Positions 48,438 through 48,479 of a DNA stretch of 48,479 nt are shown one piece after another. The notes under the pieces were generated by a model. That model worked only from the letters and a program-made list of their open reading frames with translations. It searched no databases and was not told the DNA's origin. Position 1 is the stretch's first letter, and the number at the start of each line of letters is the position of its first letter. The stretch comes from a virus: the IMG/VR virus record IMGVR_UViG_3300033145_000189, positions 1 to 48,479 of that record. One strand, 5' to 3'. The position numbers and the translations under genes are program-made.

Positions 48438-48479
48438 ATGGTTTATTACATCGCATTTGCAAGAGAAAACGGAGATTGG
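48438..48479 (+). CDS. 5' end of a truncated gene (runs off window)
   Basis: ATG 48438 opens MVYYIAFARENGDW to the window edge, with AAAGGAG upstream. The same AAAGGAGAAATGAAATG arrangement precedes 48108, where the second ATG is the true start, so 48438 is preferred over ATG 48433, whose frame is also still open. Nothing can be said about function. Confidence 0.45.
   Translation, partial: MVYYIAFARENGDW

Noticed and set aside
1-48479. tRNA genes, integrase, attachment sites, DNA polymerase or endolysin
   Set aside because: No T-loop-like tRNA pattern and no motifs for these proteins were seen on reading; they may lie outside the window.

Overview
The window is part of a tailed double-stranded DNA phage genome with a siphovirus-type structural block. 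Every confident gene is on the + strand. Supporting signs are a large terminase, a portal fused to a Mu gpF-like domain, an XkdF-type prohead protease, an HK97-fold capsid protein, neck proteins, a tail tube, a frameshifted tail chaperone, a tape measure and two distal-tail paralogues. The host cannot be named from the sequence. Strong Shine-Dalgarno sites (AAGGAG) argue against Bacteroidota, and three predicted lipoproteins are compatible with a Gram-negative host. I see no integrase, replication genes, tRNAs or CRISPR array, so the window is probably not the whole genome.

Layout. (1) 1-5.2 kb holds a run of very small, often overlapping genes, many rich in Cys pairs (zinc-ribbon-like). Three related translational-leader elements and a truncated gene copy also lie here. 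The first ~3.1 kb is visibly G+C-richer than what follows. (2) 5.2-5.48 kb is non-coding and holds a rho-independent terminator. (3) 5.48-15.9 kb carries the head and neck genes: small and large terminase, portal-MuF, protease, scaffold-like protein, capsid, a glycosyltransferase inserted directly after the capsid gene, adaptor, stopper and HK97 gp10-like protein. (4) 15.9-19.9 kb is an inserted-looking, G+C-richer block with small membrane proteins and two fibre or decoration proteins. (5) 19.9-29.3 kb carries the tail: terminator with an FN3 domain, tail tube, chaperones with a textbook -1 frameshift signal, tape measure, two Dit-like proteins and a hub-like protein.

(6) 29.4-45.6 kb is a glycan-metabolism module. 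It holds nine glycosyltransferase-like genes (ten counting the one after the capsid), three methyltransferase-like genes, two sugar-nucleotide epimerase/dehydratase genes and one radical SAM gene. One glycosyltransferase resembles the reversibly glycosylated polypeptide / UDP-arabinose mutase family (GT75). Small unknowns, lipoproteins and a DUF6765-like protein with an apparent ATT start are mixed in. (7) 45.6-47.7 kb encodes a stand-alone ParB-like protein followed by a spore-photoproduct-lyase-like radical SAM protein. (8) 47.66-48.1 kb is non-coding, with a good sigma70-type promoter and a structured transcript ending in a terminator hairpin, followed by small genes.

The most striking unexplained signal is a perfect 16-bp palindrome (CTGCAATCGATTGCAG, always preceded by AA) present five times. 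Four copies sit between a stop codon and the next gene's ribosome binding site, at apparent module borders; the fifth lies inside the large terminase gene. Together with the glycan module it is the best candidate for an undescribed regulatory or recombination system. All functional statements are readings of motifs and gene order; no database search was possible.
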